DNA of 64,000 nucleotides from Sedimentitalea todarodis. GTDB lineage: Bacteria; Pseudomonadota; Alphaproteobacteria; Rhodobacterales; Rhodobacteraceae. The stretch is taken from NCBI RefSeq assembly GCF_032595355.1, contig NZ_JASMWN010000015.1, positions 1 to 64,000 of the forward strand. The letters run 5' to 3'. Positions 44,038-53,605 of the stretch are shown here, piece after piece. Position 1 is the stretch's first letter. Every line of letters begins with the position of its first letter. The translations under genes were made by a program, and so were the position numbers. The notes below the pieces were generated by a model. That model was not told the origin of the DNA. It saw only the letters and a list, made by a program, of their open reading frames with translations, and searched no databases.

Positions 44038-45855
44038 TCAAAGCCGCCAGACGTATAAATCGACTTCTCCATGCCGTCCTCGAACCGGATGGGTCACCTG
44101 CCGGTCAAATGGCAACGGCAGCGGTTCGCTGATACGGGCGATGAAGTCGCTTGTCGCCGCAATCGTCGCGCGCTCGGCCTTGGCAATCTCCAGAAGGCGG
44201 CTGCAGAGATTGACGCTGTCACCGGTAATCGTGACCTGCTGTTGGCGGTCGCTGCCCATGCGCGACAGAATAACCGATCCCCAGTGCAGCCCTATCCGGC
44301 ACCCCATTGGATGCGTGAACCCCTCGGCTTCTCCAAGTGCACGGGTCTGTTGCGCGATACTCAGGGCGGCCTGCAACGCCTTGTCCGCCGGGTTGGAAGA
44401 CTGGTCGAACATCCCGAACATCAGCAAGGCACCGTCTCCCATGAAGTTCAGAACAATGCCGCCCCGTTTTTCAGCGGTCTGTTCCAGAAAAGTGTGAAAC
44501 TTCTTCAGAAACGCCTCGGTCTCTTCCGGCCCCAAATCCTGGGAGATTTGGGTAAACCCCGTCAGATCGACGAATGACACCACCAGATCACGGGACTCCG
44601 GCACCAGCAGGAATTCCGGATTCTCGGCAATTCGGTCGGCCAATGCCGGAGATTGAAATTTCTTCAACGCCGTCACTGCCCTGTCCGAGCGCGCCGCCCG
44701 ACGCCTTTCATGTGTGTATCGCAGCATCGCGGCCAGAATCAGGAGCGGCCCGGCACTTGCCAGAGGCAGTGCCGCGCTCAGCCAGATGCCAAACCCGAAG
44801 GCCAGCCATATGGCGGCGATCCATAGGACCAGAGCGCCCGCAGCCAGTGGAATGCCGATTGCCAGTGGCAGCATCAGAACCACAACGATGCAGATCATTG
44901 CCAGCAGGATGGCCCCGATCACGTCAATGTGCCGGATCATGTCGTCACGGCGCAGCAGTTCACCACCCACGATCTGAGAGATCGCTGTCGCCATGACTTC
45001 GACACCCGGCAGATCGGGATCAAATGGCGTTGGAAATCGATCCCCAAGCGCGGTGGCCGTCACCCCGAGCACAACTGCTTTACCGGAGAGATCAACCGCC
45101 GCAGGTCCTTGCAGCAAATTCAATGCCGGAATGGTGGTAACAGTCCCGGTCGGGCCAGCCAGCCGCAACGGCATTTGCAATCCGGTATCGAGGGGGATGA
45201 TCCGGTGTCCCAATGTCAACGCGCCGGTGGAAACATCCAGAGTCTCGCCTGTGAACAGGGCCGCCGTTTGTGCTGCGAATGAAGGCTGGGGGCCCTTGGA
45301 GGTCATGAAAACCATCGGCACATGTCGCGGTGTACCCGAATGATCCGTCGAAATATTGACCATACCCACATCGGAAACGTCACTGAACATGGATTGCGGC
45401 CAAAGCGCATCCTGAGTGACCGGAACCCCCTGACCCGTCAGGTCGTGGGCAAAGCTGCCAGCGGCGGCGATGACGGTCGGCAGCTTTGCCAATGCGGCGG
45501 CGAGCGCCCGATCCCCCGAGGAATTGCCTTTGTCGGTCAGCAGGATGTCCACTGCTGCTACCGATGCGCCCGCCGCAGCAATTGCATCGATGAGGTCGGC
45601 CAGATTCTGGCGGCCTTGCGCCAAGGGGTTCGCGGTGGCCAGCATGGCGTCGTCAATGGCAATGATCACCACGTCGTCAGGTGTCTCGATTGCCCCTAAG
45701 GTCGACATCCGCAGATTGACCATCGCCGTTTCCAGCGGGTCGAGAATGCTGGACCGTCCTTCTCGGTGCGGCATCGAAATTGTGGCGGCCCAGGCTGCGG
45801 CACCAATCGCGGCAACCGCCCCGAGGATCAGCCGCCTTCCAAAGGGCGGTTTCAC
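44038..45855 (-). CDS. CHASE2-domain adenylate/guanylate cyclase
   Basis: This 605-residue protein has an N-terminal membrane segment and an extracytoplasmic CHASE2 domain (about 30-310; motif DDVVIIAIDD). Three or four membrane helices (about 315-400) lead to a class III cyclase domain. Metal-binding aspartates lie in SFVDLTGF and NFMGDGALLMFG, and the transition-state Asn/Arg in GDSVNLCSRLLE. It would couple an envelope signal to cAMP. It overlaps the upstream FecR-domain gene by 4 bp, a recurrent pairing in alphaproteobacteria. Confidence 0.9.
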   Translation of the reverse strand: MKPPFGRRLILGAVAAIGAAAWAATISMPHREGRSSILDPLETAMVNLRMSTLGAIETPDDVVIIAIDDAMLATANPLAQGRQNLADLIDAIAAAGASVAAVDILLTDKGNSSGDRALAAALAKLPTVIAAAGSFAHDLTGQGVPVTQDALWPQSMFSDVSDVGMVNISTDHSGTPRHVPMVFMTSKGPQPSFAAQTAALFTGETLDVSTGALTLGHRIIPLDTGLQMPLRLAGPTGTVTTIPALNLLQGPAAVDLSGKAVVLGVTATALGDRFPTPFDPDLPGVEVMATAISQIVGGELLRRDDMIRHIDVIGAILLAMICIVVVLMLPLAIGIPLAAGALVLWIAAIWLAFGFGIWLSAALPLASAGPLLILAAMLRYTHERRRAARSDRAVTALKKFQSPALADRIAENPEFLLVPESRDLVVSFVDLTGFTQISQDLGPEETEAFLKKFHTFLEQTAEKRGGIVLNFMGDGALLMFGMFDQSSNPADKALQAALSIAQQTRALGEAEGFTHPMGCRIGLHWGSVILSRMGSDRQQQVTITGDSVNLCSRLLEIAKAERATIAATSDFIARISEPLPLPFDRQVTHPVRGRHGEVDLYVWRL

Positions 45856-46361
45856 TGCCCGAAGCGTGACAACAGGGTGCGAACCCGGCCCTCGCCCCAG
45901 GTCTTTACCTCCAGACTTTGCCCAGGAGTGACGTCGACGCCCTGTCCGGCTTGCAGTTCCACCGATCCGTCTGATCCGTGCAGATGGCGGACGTTGACCG
46001 CGCCGCGCACGACGAAAACCGCCGTCGAACTGGATTGTATATCAACGGCATAGACCGTTCCGCGCACGGCCGCGATCGCGTGTGGCGTCCGGATTTGCGG
46101 AGCGGCACCGCCTGGTTCCACGTCGATCAAAACCGTGCCCCCGGTCAATGTCACGCGTTCGGCAAGGCCGTCGCGGCCATTGGCGATGCCCAGTTTTGTC
46201 GCGGCATCCATCTCGATCACTAGATTCCCGGCACATTTGAGCACATAGCGGTCAGAATCGGAAACAGCGGTCAATGCGCAGTTCTCCGGCATCTGCGCAT
46301 GGGCCTGCAGCGCGTGAAACATCAGCAGCGCCGAGACAATCATCATTCTCGCAAAACTCAT
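45852..46361 (-). CDS. FecR-domain periplasmic protein
   Basis: This 169-residue protein has a signal peptide (about 1-23) and a FecR domain (VRGTVYAVDIQSSSTAVFVVRG). I chose ATG 46361 (peptide MSFARMM), which gives a proper signal peptide and follows AGGTGG; the longer frame from 46412 is less likely. FecR domains sense or relay envelope signals. It is translationally coupled to the CHASE2 cyclase and probably modulates its extracytoplasmic domain. Confidence 0.82.
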   Translation of the reverse strand: MSFARMMIVSALLMFHALQAHAQMPENCALTAVSDSDRYVLKCAGNLVIEMDAATKLGIANGRDGLAERVTLTGGTVLIDVEPGGAAPQIRTPHAIAAVRGTVYAVDIQSSSTAVFVVRGAVNVRHLHGSDGSVELQAGQGVDVTPGQSLEVKTWGEGRVRTLLSRFGQ

Positions 46362-46887
46362 AGTAAAGCCACCTGTCACTTGAAGGGCAAAAAACTCGTC
46401 GATTGCGCGCAAGATAGCACATAGTTCCGGGCTTCACAGTGCGGACCAGCCGGCTATCGGACACGGCGGCGTGAATGGAAATTCCCCCGGTTGTTCACCA
46501 AGGCAGAGCCGGGGCGCAACTTGAAATCAATCCCAATTCTGTTAGTTATCGGCGGGAACATGCAGAGAGGTTCCGGCAGCGAAATGCGCACCGTAGAAAC
46601 CGGTGTCCAGCATGTGCGCATACAGATCATCAAATTGAACAGAAGACGCCGCTTGGGATTCGCTCGGACGTGTTGGCGTCCGTGGCTCGGGAGTGCTGCG
46701 CGGAGGGAATACAGTATGGACGACCGATCTCGCAGGTTTGCCGGTTCTGAATCGAACAACGTTCCGCTTGGCATTTGCCGGCTTGGAACTGACCCGTGCG
46801 GGCAAGCGCGACCCATCCATGTCGTCCACAAACAAGGCGTCGCTGAACCCGTGTCCAGCAACGCCCTGATCCGTTCAGTTCGGGTGT
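46362..46887. other. Intergenic region without a recognisable gene
   Basis: These 526 bp lie upstream of the FecR gene and downstream of the sugar ABC ATPase gene. Several open frames exist on both strands (the longest is a 135-residue minus-strand frame), but they are proline/arginine-rich and lack conserved motifs. The promoter of the FecR-cyclase operon should lie near 46370-46450. Confidence 0.5.
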
Positions 46888-47670
46888 TCAGGCGACGTCC
46901 TGGGCTGGCGGTTCCTTGGCGCCGGTCATGAAGGCGACGGCGTCGGACATGGTATAGTCCTTGGGATCAATGGTGCACAGCCGTTTGCCCAGCCGATGAA
47001 TGTGGATGCGGTCGGCGACCTCGAACACATGCGGCATGTTGTGGCTGATCAGGATGATGGGTATGCCACGCGCCCGCACGTCCTGGATCAATTCAAGCAC
47101 CTTGCGGCTTTCCTTGACGCCAAGGGCTGCGGTCGGCTCATCCATGATGATGAACTTGGTTGCAAAGGCCGCCGCGCGCGCCACGGCGACACCCTGGCGC
47201 TGCCCACCTGACAAGGTCTCGACCGGTTGCTTGATCGACTGCACCGTCATCAACCCCAGTTCGGTCAGCTTGTCGCGCGCGAACTTCTCCATGGCGGGCT
47301 TGTCAAGCATGCGCAGGTACTTTCCCATCCAGCCTTCCTTGCGGATCTCACGGCCTGTGAACATGTTGTCCGCAATCGACAGGGCAGGGGACAGGGCAAG
47401 GTTCTGGTAGACGATCTCGATCCCCATATCCCGCGCTTCGATGGGCGAGCTGAACCTGACCGGTTTTCCTTCGATCAGGATTTCGCCCTTGTCGGGAATG
47501 GTGGCGCCGCAAATCGCCTTGACGATAGATGATTTGCCGGCACCGTTGTCTCCGATCACGGCGAGAACCTCGCCGGGGCGCAGTTCGAAATCGGAGTGGT
47601 CGATCGCGGTCACGTGGCCATAGCGCTTCACGATTCCGCGGGCCTGTACAACAGGAGTTGCGTTTTCCAT
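46888..47670 (-). CDS. frcA: Sugar ABC transporter ATP-binding protein (FrcA-like)
   Basis: This 260-residue single-domain ABC ATPase has Walker A GDNGAGKSS, signature LSGGQRQGVAVARA and Walker B FIIMDEPTAAL. FrcA differs from RbsA/XylG in having one domain rather than two, and this protein has that size. It is last in the frcB-frcC-frcA order. I start at ATG 47670, which overlaps the frcC stop; the frame upstream is a shadow. The cluster probably imports fructose, ribose or mannose. Confidence 0.88.
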   Translation of the reverse strand: MENATPVVQARGIVKRYGHVTAIDHSDFELRPGEVLAVIGDNGAGKSSIVKAICGATIPDKGEILIEGKPVRFSSPIEARDMGIEIVYQNLALSPALSIADNMFTGREIRKEGWMGKYLRMLDKPAMEKFARDKLTELGLMTVQSIKQPVETLSGGQRQGVAVARAAAFATKFIIMDEPTAALGVKESRKVLELIQDVRARGIPIILISHNMPHVFEVADRIHIHRLGKRLCTIDPKDYTMSDAVAFMTGAKEPPAQDVA

Positions 47671-48752
47671 TATGCCGAAACCCTTCTGATCCATTGGTCG
47701 ATTGCGACCGCGATGATGATAAGCCAGCCGATGGCAAAGACCTGCCAGAGCACATCCACACCCGAAAGGCGGAGGCCGGAGCGAAACACCCCCACGATCA
47801 GCGCGCCGAAGAGAGCCCCCATGATCGAGCCGCGCCCACCAAAGAGCGAGATGCCACCGATTACCACCGCGGTAATCGAATCCAGGTTCCCCTCGTAGAA
47901 CGACTGTGGAGAGATCGAGCCGACCCTGCCGATCGAAGCCCAACCTGCCAGCGCGCAGACGAACCCGGCAAGCCCGTAAACCGAAAGCAATGTGCGATTG
48001 GTTCGGATACCGGAAAGATCGGCGGCTTCCTTGTCGTCGCCGATGGCATAGACATGACGCCCCCAGGCTGTCTTGTTCAGCATGTACCAGAGCACGATGA
48101 ACACAACGATCATCAGAACCGCGCTCAGGGTGATCCGTGCACCGCCGATTTCGAACGTGGTTCCGAAGAACTTTAGAAACGGAGCTTCGGTATCGATATC
48201 CTGGCCCCGGATGGATTGGGCACCGGACAGCCAGAGCAACAACGCGTAGAAAATCGACCAGGTGCCAAGCGTGGTGATAAAGGGCGGCAGCTTGACCTTG
48301 GTAATGAACCATCCGTTCATGAGGCCAGCGCCAAAGCCGCCAGCGAGGCCCACCAGAATGGCAATGCCGGATGGCACCCCTGCGAAAACTGCAAGATTAC
48401 CCATGACAACCGACATCAGAACCATGATGGCGGCAACCGAAAGGTCGATGCCTGCGGTGATGATGATAAGAGACTGGGCGGCTGCAAGAATGCCAATGAT
48501 CGAAACCTGCTGTAGTATCAGGCTGAGATTGAAGGCGGAGAAGAACTTTCCACCCGCGATCAGGCCGAAAGCGGCGAGGCTGAGGATCAGGACGATCACC
48601 GGTACCAGCGTGGGATTATTGTGCAGCAGGTGCTGGATACGCTCCAGCAGCGTATGTTGTTTTGCATCGAATTCGGCGACCTTGGTGTCACTTCGATCCA
48701 GGGTCTGTTCGAAATCCTGGCCCTGTTTGGCCGGTTGTGTTGGTTCAGACAT
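47670..48752 (-). CDS. frcC: Sugar ABC transporter permease (FrcC-like)
   Basis: This 360-residue permease has eight to nine membrane segments of the BPD_transp_2 family. Motifs include GIDLSVAAIMVL, GKFFSAFNL and ISLFGGRGSIMGALFGALIVG. A hydrophilic N-terminal tail of about 50 residues is rich in Gln and Glu. I start at ATG 48752 (MSEPTQPAKQ); the frame extends 12 residues further. Its stop overlaps the start of frcA. It lies downstream of frcB, with a strong hairpin in between. Confidence 0.88.
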   Translation of the reverse strand: MSEPTQPAKQGQDFEQTLDRSDTKVAEFDAKQHTLLERIQHLLHNNPTLVPVIVLILSLAAFGLIAGGKFFSAFNLSLILQQVSIIGILAAAQSLIIITAGIDLSVAAIMVLMSVVMGNLAVFAGVPSGIAILVGLAGGFGAGLMNGWFITKVKLPPFITTLGTWSIFYALLLWLSGAQSIRGQDIDTEAPFLKFFGTTFEIGGARITLSAVLMIVVFIVLWYMLNKTAWGRHVYAIGDDKEAADLSGIRTNRTLLSVYGLAGFVCALAGWASIGRVGSISPQSFYEGNLDSITAVVIGGISLFGGRGSIMGALFGALIVGVFRSGLRLSGVDVLWQVFAIGWLIIIAVAIDQWIRRVSA

Positions 48753-48817
48753 GACTCTCTCCCTCGCCGACAAGCCTGGTTGCGGCATTAGACTGCGTCA
48801 AAATAGTGGGATAGGGG

Positions 48818-48843
48818 CCGGCAGGGCGGCAGCGCCCTGCCGG
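48818..48843 (-). terminator. Intercistronic hairpin after frcB
   Basis: CCGGCAGGGCG and CGCCCTGCCGG form a perfect 11-bp stem with a 4-nt loop between frcB and frcC. No U-tract follows. It probably protects or partially terminates the frcB transcript, favouring the binding protein. Confidence 0.7.
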
Positions 48844-48859
48844 AGAGGTTAGCTCGGGA

Positions 48860-49870
48860 TCAACCCCAGCATTTCTTCAGGCCTTCCTCGGACGTGATCG
48901 AAGGCACGCCGTCAACGGGTGCATCGGTGATCAGCTCTACGCCGGTGTTGTAAAAATCCAGCCCGTCGCTGTTCTGCGGCTTTTCGCCGGTCTCGGCAAA
49001 GGTCTTGATGGCCTCGATGCCCTTTGACGCCATCAGCAGCGGGAACTGCATCGAGGTCGCGCCGATGACGCCACCCGCGACGTCCTGCACGCCCGGGCAG
49101 CCGCCATCGACCGAGACGATCAGGACACCCTCTTCCTTGCCGAAGGATTTCAGCGCCTCATAGGCCCCTGCGGCGGCAGGCTCATTGATGGTATAGACGA
49201 GATTGACCTCCGGATCGAGTTGCAGCAGGTTCTCCATCGCGGTGCGACCACCGTCGGGCGAGCCGTCGGTCACGTCGTTGCCGACGATGCGCGGGTCGTC
49301 TTCGTCGCCGATATCGGTCGGATCCTTGATGTCGATGCCGAACCCCTGGAGGAAGCCGTTGTTGCGCTGATAGTCGACCGAAACTTCGGAAGCGTTCAGG
49401 TCCAGCAGTGCGATCCTGGCGTTCTCGGCCTGATCACCCATGGTGGCCCTGGCCCATTCACCGATCAGTTCGCCGGCCTTGAAATTATCGGTTGCAAAGG
49501 TCGCATCCGCTGCATCCGCCGGCTCGAACTGAGTATCCAATGCGATGACGATGGCACCGGATTCGCGGGCCTGGGTGATGACCGGCACCAGCGCGCGGCT
49601 GTCGGTCGGGGTGATCAGGATTCCCTTGGCGCCCGACGCGATGCAGGTCTCGACGGCGGCAACCTGGGTTTCGACGTCACCATCATATTTCCCGGCAAAG
49701 GTCGACAGGTTGATGGCGCTGGCGGCAGCGGCTTCGGACGCACCTTCCTTCATCTTTACAAAGAACGGGTTGGTGTCGGTCTTTGTGATCAAGCACGCGT
49801 TGGTTTCCGCAAGAGCGTTCCCGGCAAAAGCGGCCAAGGCAATTGCTGAACATGTCAGTAGTTTTTTCAT
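48860..49870 (-). CDS. frcB: Sugar ABC transporter binding protein (FrcB-like)
   Basis: This 336-residue periplasmic protein has a signal peptide (about 1-21, ending ALA) and the type I periplasmic-binding fold. Conserved sites are TKTDTNPFFVKMKEG and ILITPTDSRAL; it matches the FrcB layout (fructose, ribose and mannose uptake). It is divergent from the ROK regulator and is first in the operon. The sugar specificity is inferred from overall resemblance. Confidence 0.88.
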   Translation of the reverse strand: MKKLLTCSAIALAAFAGNALAETNACLITKTDTNPFFVKMKEGASEAAAASAINLSTFAGKYDGDVETQVAAVETCIASGAKGILITPTDSRALVPVITQARESGAIVIALDTQFEPADAADATFATDNFKAGELIGEWARATMGDQAENARIALLDLNASEVSVDYQRNNGFLQGFGIDIKDPTDIGDEDDPRIVGNDVTDGSPDGGRTAMENLLQLDPEVNLVYTINEPAAAGAYEALKSFGKEEGVLIVSVDGGCPGVQDVAGGVIGATSMQFPLLMASKGIEAIKTFAETGEKPQNSDGLDFYNTGVELITDAPVDGVPSITSEEGLKKCWG

Positions 49871-49990
49871 GGTGTCCTCCCATTCAAGTTCGTCGTGTCG
49901 TTCGAGGCCTGCATTGGCCGCATTCGAACCCGCAGCCTGTTCTCCTCTGCAGGTTGCATATCAAAGTGGCTGATTCCCCTGGCAAAGTCA

Positions 49991-50013
49991 ATTAGTTTGT
50001 AAACTTTACTAAT
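49991..50013. promoter_or_regulatory. Candidate ROK-regulator operator
   Basis: ATTAGT...ACTAAT (6-bp arms, 11-bp spacer) and an inner AGTTT-GT-AAACT palindrome (49994-50005) lie in the divergent promoter region between frcB and the ROK gene. ROK repressors bind such AT-rich repeats. It also lies over a plausible frcB promoter. Confidence 0.5.
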
Positions 50014-50055
50014 TAATATACCTTGTGTATCTTCCATAAGAGAGGAGCGGGAACT

Positions 50056-51267
50056 ATGGTCGGGGTCATGGATGGAACAAATGTCAGGGTGCGCGGTGCC
50101 GGGGTGAATCAGCGAGGCATTCGCGATCACAACGAACGGTTGCTTCTGTCCTTGCTGCAGCGCCATCGGGCGCTCTCTGGCGCTGATCTGGCACGGCACA
50201 GCGGGCTGTCGCGACCAACCGTTTCAACCATCTTGCGCGAGCTCGAAGAAGATGGGCTTGTTCGAAAAGGCGACCCGATACGGGGAAAGGTCGGCAAGCC
50301 CTCGATTCCGATGGAGTTGGACCCTGATGGTGCGTTTTCCTGTGGCCTGAAGATCGGACGCAGAAGCGCCGACCTGTTGTTGCTCGACTTTGGGGGCAGG
50401 GTGCGACAGCAAATCTATACGACATACGACTACCCAATGCCGGATGCCGTGTTCGGCTTTCTCAGGGAAGGCATCAAGACCCTGCTCGGCGACCTGCCTC
50501 CGGGGCTGCACGATCGCGTCAGTGGTATTGGCATTGGTACACCCTTCGAACTGTGGAAATGGCACGATCTTGTCGGCGTTGCCGCGGACAGGTTTCGCTC
50601 GTGGAGGGACACTGATTTCGCCCAAGAGGTTGCGAAGTTCAGTGATCTTCCCGTGTTTGTCGTGAATGATGCGACAGCAGCCTGCCACGCCGAGCATCTC
50701 TATGGTCGCGGCAAGGAGTTTCGCGATTTTGCCTATTTCTACGTAGGTTCATTCGTTGGGGGCGGGGTCGCGCTGAACGGGACCGTTTTCGAGGGGAGCC
50801 AGGGCAACGCAGGTGCGCTCGGGTCAATGCGGACAACCGGCCCTCTGGGTGAGAGTCAGCAACTCATTGACACGGCCTCTATCCACCTCCTAGAGGCGCG
50901 ATTGGTCGAGGCCGGGATTGACCCGCAGATCCTATGGAAAAAACCGCAGGACTGGAGCGGGCTGAGCCGCTACGTGGGTCCCTGGATCGGGACAACGGCG
51001 CAGGAGCTGGCCAGGGCTTTGCTGTCTGTTTGTTCAGTCATCGATTTCGAGGCTATTCTCATCGATGGCGCGTTTCCGCCTGATGTACGGAACGAACTGG
51101 TGGAACGAGTTCGGCGATACCTGATCAATCAGGACACCCGTGGATTGATCGTCCCGAAGGTCGAGGCGGGACGTGTCGGCGAAAACGCCCGAAGCATCGG
51201 TGCCGCCAGCAGCCCGATTTTCTCACAATTTCTGCTCAACACGAATTCCGGACTCTCCACATTATAG
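50056..51267 (+). CDS. ROK-family transcriptional regulator
   Basis: This 403-residue protein has an N-terminal winged helix-turn-helix (about residues 18-75; ADLARHSGLSRPTVSTILREL) and a C-terminal ROK sugar-kinase-like domain (GIGIGTPFE; VVNDATAACHAEH). The usual zinc-binding CxCGxxGC motif of ROK proteins is not seen, so this is likely a regulator without kinase activity. ATG 50056 follows AGAGGAG. It is divergent from the frcBCA operon and probably represses it. Confidence 0.85.
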   Translation: MVGVMDGTNVRVRGAGVNQRGIRDHNERLLLSLLQRHRALSGADLARHSGLSRPTVSTILRELEEDGLVRKGDPIRGKVGKPSIPMELDPDGAFSCGLKIGRRSADLLLLDFGGRVRQQIYTTYDYPMPDAVFGFLREGIKTLLGDLPPGLHDRVSGIGIGTPFELWKWHDLVGVAADRFRSWRDTDFAQEVAKFSDLPVFVVNDATAACHAEHLYGRGKEFRDFAYFYVGSFVGGGVALNGTVFEGSQGNAGALGSMRTTGPLGESQQLIDTASIHLLEARLVEAGIDPQILWKKPQDWSGLSRYVGPWIGTTAQELARALLSVCSVIDFEAILIDGAFPPDVRNELVERVRRYLINQDTRGLIVPKVEAGRVGENARSIGAASSPIFSQFLLNTNSGLSTL

Positions 51268-51476
51268 ACCGTTCTTGGCCGGACATTCGAACCGGCACAC
51301 GCAGGCAATCTGGCTGCGGTACCGGAAACTCTCGATCCCACTTTCATAATTATTAATATAAACAACATATTGTCATGTTTTCTTAATGAATGATATGAGG
51401 AGCGTGGTTGCTGATCCTTGCAGGTGTTCCGGGATCGGGCAGAACTTGTGCACTTCAGTTGCCCGACGACAGGGCC

Positions 51477-52403
51477 TCAGCCATACCGCGTGCGCTCCGC
51501 GCTGAACCCCAACAGCAATTCCTCGACAACCCGACATTCATCGAAGCCCTTCTTGCGTTCGGATTTCAGCAAGTAATAGCCATGATCCGTGCGCACCTTG
51601 GCAGACCCCAACGGGCGCACGAGTTTTTGCCGCTGCAAGAGGGGATCCACGAGGTGCCCCCAGCCCAATGCGATACCCAATCCCTCAACCGCCGCCTGCA
51701 CCGAAAGTGGGTAAGTGTTGAAGAGCGAGCCTTGATGCAGGTCTTTGACCGCGAACCCGGCGCTTTCAAGCCAGGTGCGCCAGTTCATCCATTCGCGGTG
51801 ACTGGATGACACCTCGATCAAGTCAAGCGTATGAATCCTGGCCGGATCCGCCACCGTCGGGTTGGCCTCCAGGTATTCGGGCGAGCAGACCGGGAAAACG
51901 GTTTCGCCAAACAACATCTGGGCGTCATACCCGGGCCAGATCCCGTCGCCGCGCAGGATCGCAAGGTCGACATTGTCAGACAGGCATTCGTTGTCGTCAT
52001 CCGACGACACCAGCATGATTTTCAAATGCTTGTTGTGCTGATTGAATTTCTGCAATCGCGGCATCAGCCAGAGCGCCGCGACAGAGTTCGTGGCCGCCAG
52101 AGTGACAGGCCGGTCCCGGTGATCGGCGATGGTCTTGCGGGACGCATCGCGCAGCATGTCCAATGCCGGCTTAATCCGCGCGAGGAACACGGCGCCCTGC
52201 GGGGTGATGCTGATCGATCGATGCCCGCGGAGAAAGAAGGGCACGCCGTAATGCAATTCCAGCAGCCGCACCTTCCGGCTGATCGCCGTTTCGCTGATGT
52301 TCAGCGATTTCGAGGCCGCAACGAAACTTTCCGCTTCCGCCGTCGCCTCGAAGGCCAGCATGTAGTCAAGTGGCGGGAGGGATATGGAGGTCTCTTTCAT
52401 CAT
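51477..52403 (-). CDS. LysR-family regulator next to the betaine-type ABC operon
   Basis: This protein of about 308 residues has an N-terminal helix-turn-helix (FVAASKSLNISETAISRKVRLLE) and a substrate-binding domain. It resembles GcvA-like LysR proteins. I start at ATG 52403 (MMKETS); the frame continues to 52517 without conservation. It is divergent from the binding-protein gene at 52637. Control of the glycine-betaine-type transporter and the aminomethyltransferase is inferred from position. Confidence 0.85.
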   Translation of the reverse strand: MMKETSISLPPLDYMLAFEATAEAESFVAASKSLNISETAISRKVRLLELHYGVPFFLRGHRSISITPQGAVFLARIKPALDMLRDASRKTIADHRDRPVTLAATNSVAALWLMPRLQKFNQHNKHLKIMLVSSDDDNECLSDNVDLAILRGDGIWPGYDAQMLFGETVFPVCSPEYLEANPTVADPARIHTLDLIEVSSSHREWMNWRTWLESAGFAVKDLHQGSLFNTYPLSVQAAVEGLGIALGWGHLVDPLLQRQKLVRPLGSAKVRTDHGYYLLKSERKKGFDECRVVEELLLGFSAERTRYG

Positions 52404-52423
52404 TCTCGCAACTGGGCTTTTTG

Positions 52424-52458
52424 CCCCGGCCGATTCAGGGGCCGGAAGTGGGCCGGGG
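52424..52458 (+). terminator. Terminator-like hairpin in the leader before the ABC operon
   Basis: CCCCGGCC pairs with GGCCGGGG across a 19-nt loop, followed by the T-rich TTTCTTTTCC on the plus strand. A competing CCGGCC/GGCCGG pairing lies inside. It precedes the binding-protein gene by about 180 bp, so it could attenuate transcription, or simply insulate the divergent LysR gene. Confidence 0.4.
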
Positions 52459-52636
52459 TTTCTTTTCCTTCCGACACTGCTTTCATCTTGGCGGACGAGA
52501 CCTGATCCTGCCAGCAATTTTTCGCGGCAAAGCGCTCAAAAAATCTATGCAGAGAATCTCGGTTTTGAGATCAAGATGCGTCCCAGGTCGGGCGAAAGTG
52601 ACTCGGCGCCAATGAATAACCAACCCAGGAGAGGTC

Positions 52637-53578
52637 ATGAAACTGAATATTGCACTGCCCGTCGCGGCAATGGTCGCCATATCGGCAAACGGCGCATTCG
52701 CCGCCGACAGTGACGATCCGATCGTCATTCCCATTCACAACTGGTCCTCGCAGATCGTCATGAGCCACGTGGTCGGCCAGATCTTCGAAAGCATGGGCAG
52801 CCACGTCGAATATGTCACCACCGATAGCCAGGCGGTCTATGAATCGGTTCGGCTTGGCGACGTGACGCTGGAACTCGAAGTCTGGGAAGGTGCCTTTGGC
52901 GCGTCCTTTGACGCCGCCGTCGAAAAAGGGGGCATTCACGCCGCCGGCGAACACAACGCCGTTACCCGCGAAGACTGGTGGTATCCGGCCTGGACCAAGG
53001 AAAGCTGCCCGGGCCTTCCCGATTGGGAAGCGCTGAACGCCTGTGCCGCAGTTTTCGCGACGCCGGAAACCGGAGACAAGGGCCGCTTCCTCGGCGGACC
53101 GGTCGACTGGCTGAAGCATGACCAGGAGCGTGTCGATGCGCTCGAGATGGATTTCGTCGTCGTCAACGCAGGCTCGGCCGCAGCACTCTGGGCCGAGATC
53201 GGCGCTGCCGAGAAAGACAAGAAGCCGGTCGTGGTCTTTAACTGGACGCCAAACTTTGCCGAGGCGGTCTGGCCAGGTGAATTTGTCGAGTTCCCGACCT
53301 GGGTCGCTGGCTGTGACGAAGATCCGTCGGTCGGTCCGAATCCGGATGCAACCTATGACTGTGGCAATCCCGCGACGGGATACCTGAAGATCGCGGCCTG
53401 GGACGGCATGAAGGAAAAATGGCCGGCCGCATACGAGACGCTGTCCCAGATCTCCTTCACCAACCCGCAGATCGCTGAAATGGCCAAGCTGGTCGACGTG
53501 GACGAGATGGAGCCCGAAGAAGCAGCGGCCGCATGGCTGGAAGCCAACCCGGACATCTGGGAAGGTTGGACCGGCTGA
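52637..53578 (+). CDS. Glycine-betaine/proline-type ABC substrate-binding protein
   Basis: This 313-residue protein has a signal peptide (about 1-22, ending AFA) and the OpuAC fold. Aromatic residues that could form a quaternary-amine cage occur in NWSSQ, EVWEG and REDWWYPAWT. It is the first gene of an ABC operon with an ATPase and a double permease. A GGAGAGG ribosome-binding site precedes the ATG. The ligand is likely a quaternary or methylated amine, in view of the aminomethyltransferase downstream. Confidence 0.88.
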   Translation: MKLNIALPVAAMVAISANGAFAADSDDPIVIPIHNWSSQIVMSHVVGQIFESMGSHVEYVTTDSQAVYESVRLGDVTLELEVWEGAFGASFDAAVEKGGIHAAGEHNAVTREDWWYPAWTKESCPGLPDWEALNACAAVFATPETGDKGRFLGGPVDWLKHDQERVDALEMDFVVVNAGSAAALWAEIGAAEKDKKPVVVFNWTPNFAEAVWPGEFVEFPTWVAGCDEDPSVGPNPDATYDCGNPATGYLKIAAWDGMKEKWPAAYETLSQISFTNPQIAEMAKLVDVDEMEPEEAAAAWLEANPDIWEGWTG

Positions 53579-53605
53579 TTTCACCCGTCTGATCACAATT
53601 GAAAT

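Noticed and set aside
46454..46861. 135-residue open frame on the minus strand
   Set aside because: It is rich in proline, arginine and serine, lacks conserved motifs, and looks like chance in a GC-rich gap.
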